8,283 nucleotides of DNA from Candidatus Pelagibacter sp. (GTDB taxonomy: Bacteria > Pseudomonadota > Alphaproteobacteria > Pelagibacterales > Pelagibacteraceae): NCBI GenBank assembly GCA_028225715.1, contig JAOIXS010000030.1:1-8283 (forward strand), read 5' to 3'. The notes below the pieces were generated by a model. The model did no database searches. It was given only the letters and a program-made list of their open reading frames with translations, and was not told the DNA's origin. Positions within the stretch are counted from its first letter, which is position 1. The number at the start of each line of letters is the position of its first letter. The translations under genes and the position numbers were made by a program. Below are positions 7,539-8,283 of the stretch, piece by piece.

Positions 7539-8283
7539 ATGGAAGATAAAAAAACTATTTGGATCACTGGTGCTAGCAGTGGTATTGGTAAAGCGCTATC
7601 TATAAAATTTGCTAATGAAGGCTGGCAGGTAGCAGCATCAGCTAGACGTGAAAATTTACTACAAGAGCTTCATCAAGAAAATAAAAATATTTATCCCTTC
7701 CCCTTAGATGTAACTAAAATTGATGATTGTAAATTAGTAGCTGAAAGTATAATCAAGCAATTTGAAAATATTGATATATGCGTGTTTGGCACTGGAATGC
7801 ATGATCCTAAATCAGAGAAAAAATTTAATTTAGATAAGATAAGAGAAATAATGGAAGTTAATTATTTTGGAACTATGAATTCAATTAATTCAATCTATGA
7901 TTATTTTTCTGAGAAAAAAAATGGCCAAATATCTATAATTTCTTCTGTTGCTGGCTATAGAGGATTACCTGCAGCTGGTGCATATTGTGCTTCAAAATCA
8001 GCACTTACCAGCTTTGCTGAAAGCTTAAACTTTGATATGAGAATGAAGAATGTGCGTGTTTCGTTAATCAGCCCCGGTTTCATAAAAACACCTATGACTG
8101 ATCAAAATGATTTTCCAATGCCCATGATCAAAACTCCAGAATTTGCTGCAGATGAAATTTTTAAAGGATTAACAATTAAAAAAGGATTTGAAATACATTT
8201 TCCAAAAGCTTTTACATATTTTTTAAAATTTCTTCAAATGCTACCTAGCAGTTTATATTTTAAGTTAGTTGCCAGAGGTATGA
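7539..8283 (+). CDS. Short-chain dehydrogenase/reductase (SDR), 3' partial
   Basis: A classical SDR, an NAD(P)-dependent alcohol/ketone oxidoreductase of unknown substrate. It starts at ATG 7539 (MEDKKTIWITGASSGIG) and is open for 248 codons to the window edge. The last visible residues (KLVARGM) are near the usual end of a 250-aa SDR, so little may be missing. The cofactor motif TGASSGIG is at 10-17; Arg36-Arg37 after strand 2 favour NADP(H). The active site is complete: Asn108 (in VNYFG), Ser136, Tyr149 and Lys153 in the YCASK motif, followed by SPGF at 178-181. The usual NNAG motif after strand 4 is replaced by FGTG (83-86). The closing stretch is rich in Phe and Leu. It diverges from tspO with 21 bases between the chosen starts, and no Shine-Dalgarno is seen before the ATG. 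Confidence 0.92.
   Translation, partial: MEDKKTIWITGASSGIGKALSIKFANEGWQVAASARRENLLQELHQENKNIYPFPLDVTKIDDCKLVAESIIKQFENIDICVFGTGMHDPKSEKKFNLDKIREIMEVNYFGTMNSINSIYDYFSEKKNGQISIISSVAGYRGLPAAGAYCASKSALTSFAESLNFDMRMKNVRVSLISPGFIKTPMTDQNDFPMPMIKTPEFAADEIFKGLTIKKGFEIHFPKAFTYFLKFLQMLPSSLYFKLVARGM

Overview
The window is almost entirely coding (six genes; the longest gap is 54 bases), strongly A+T-rich, uses TAA for all five visible stops and carries no mobile element, RNA gene or CRISPR array. Tight gene packing, low G+C, a soluble NAD-linked formate dehydrogenase and alphaproteobacterial/mitochondrial-type proteins point to a streamlined marine alphaproteobacterium, most likely of the SAR11 (Pelagibacterales) group. 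That assignment is inference from style and gene content, not from a marker gene.

Left part (1-4410, + strand): a two-gene formate dehydrogenase operon. The first gene, cut by the left edge, fuses a NuoE-like [2Fe-2S] domain to a NuoF-like FMN/NAD domain. The second (922 aa) is the FdsA-type catalytic subunit, with NuoG-like iron-sulfur domains followed by a molybdopterin formate dehydrogenase module with Cys in place of selenocysteine. The genes overlap by one base (TAATG). Together they would pass electrons from formate through Mo and a chain of Fe-S clusters to FMN and NAD+.

Middle (4411-5940, + strand): a 54-base gap containing a perfect A/T palindrome and a TATAAT box just before the start, then selO (YdiU), a protein adenylyltransferase with its catalytic residues intact.

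Right part (5944-7517, - strand): a compact tspO then FAD-oxidoreductase pair, two bases apart, converging on selO with only three bases between stop codons. The FAD protein resembles mitochondrial FOXRED1. Divergent from tspO, starting at 7539, is a short-chain dehydrogenase that runs off the right edge after 248 codons.

No unknown defence or mobile system is seen. The observations most worth checking are: a lost canonical cysteine ligand in the Fe-S motif of the NuoF-like subunit, with two extra cysteines near the fourth ligand; -10-like boxes placed 6-7 bases before three start codons, suggesting leaderless transcription; and the palindrome that could alternatively bridge a distant Shine-Dalgarno to the selO start.
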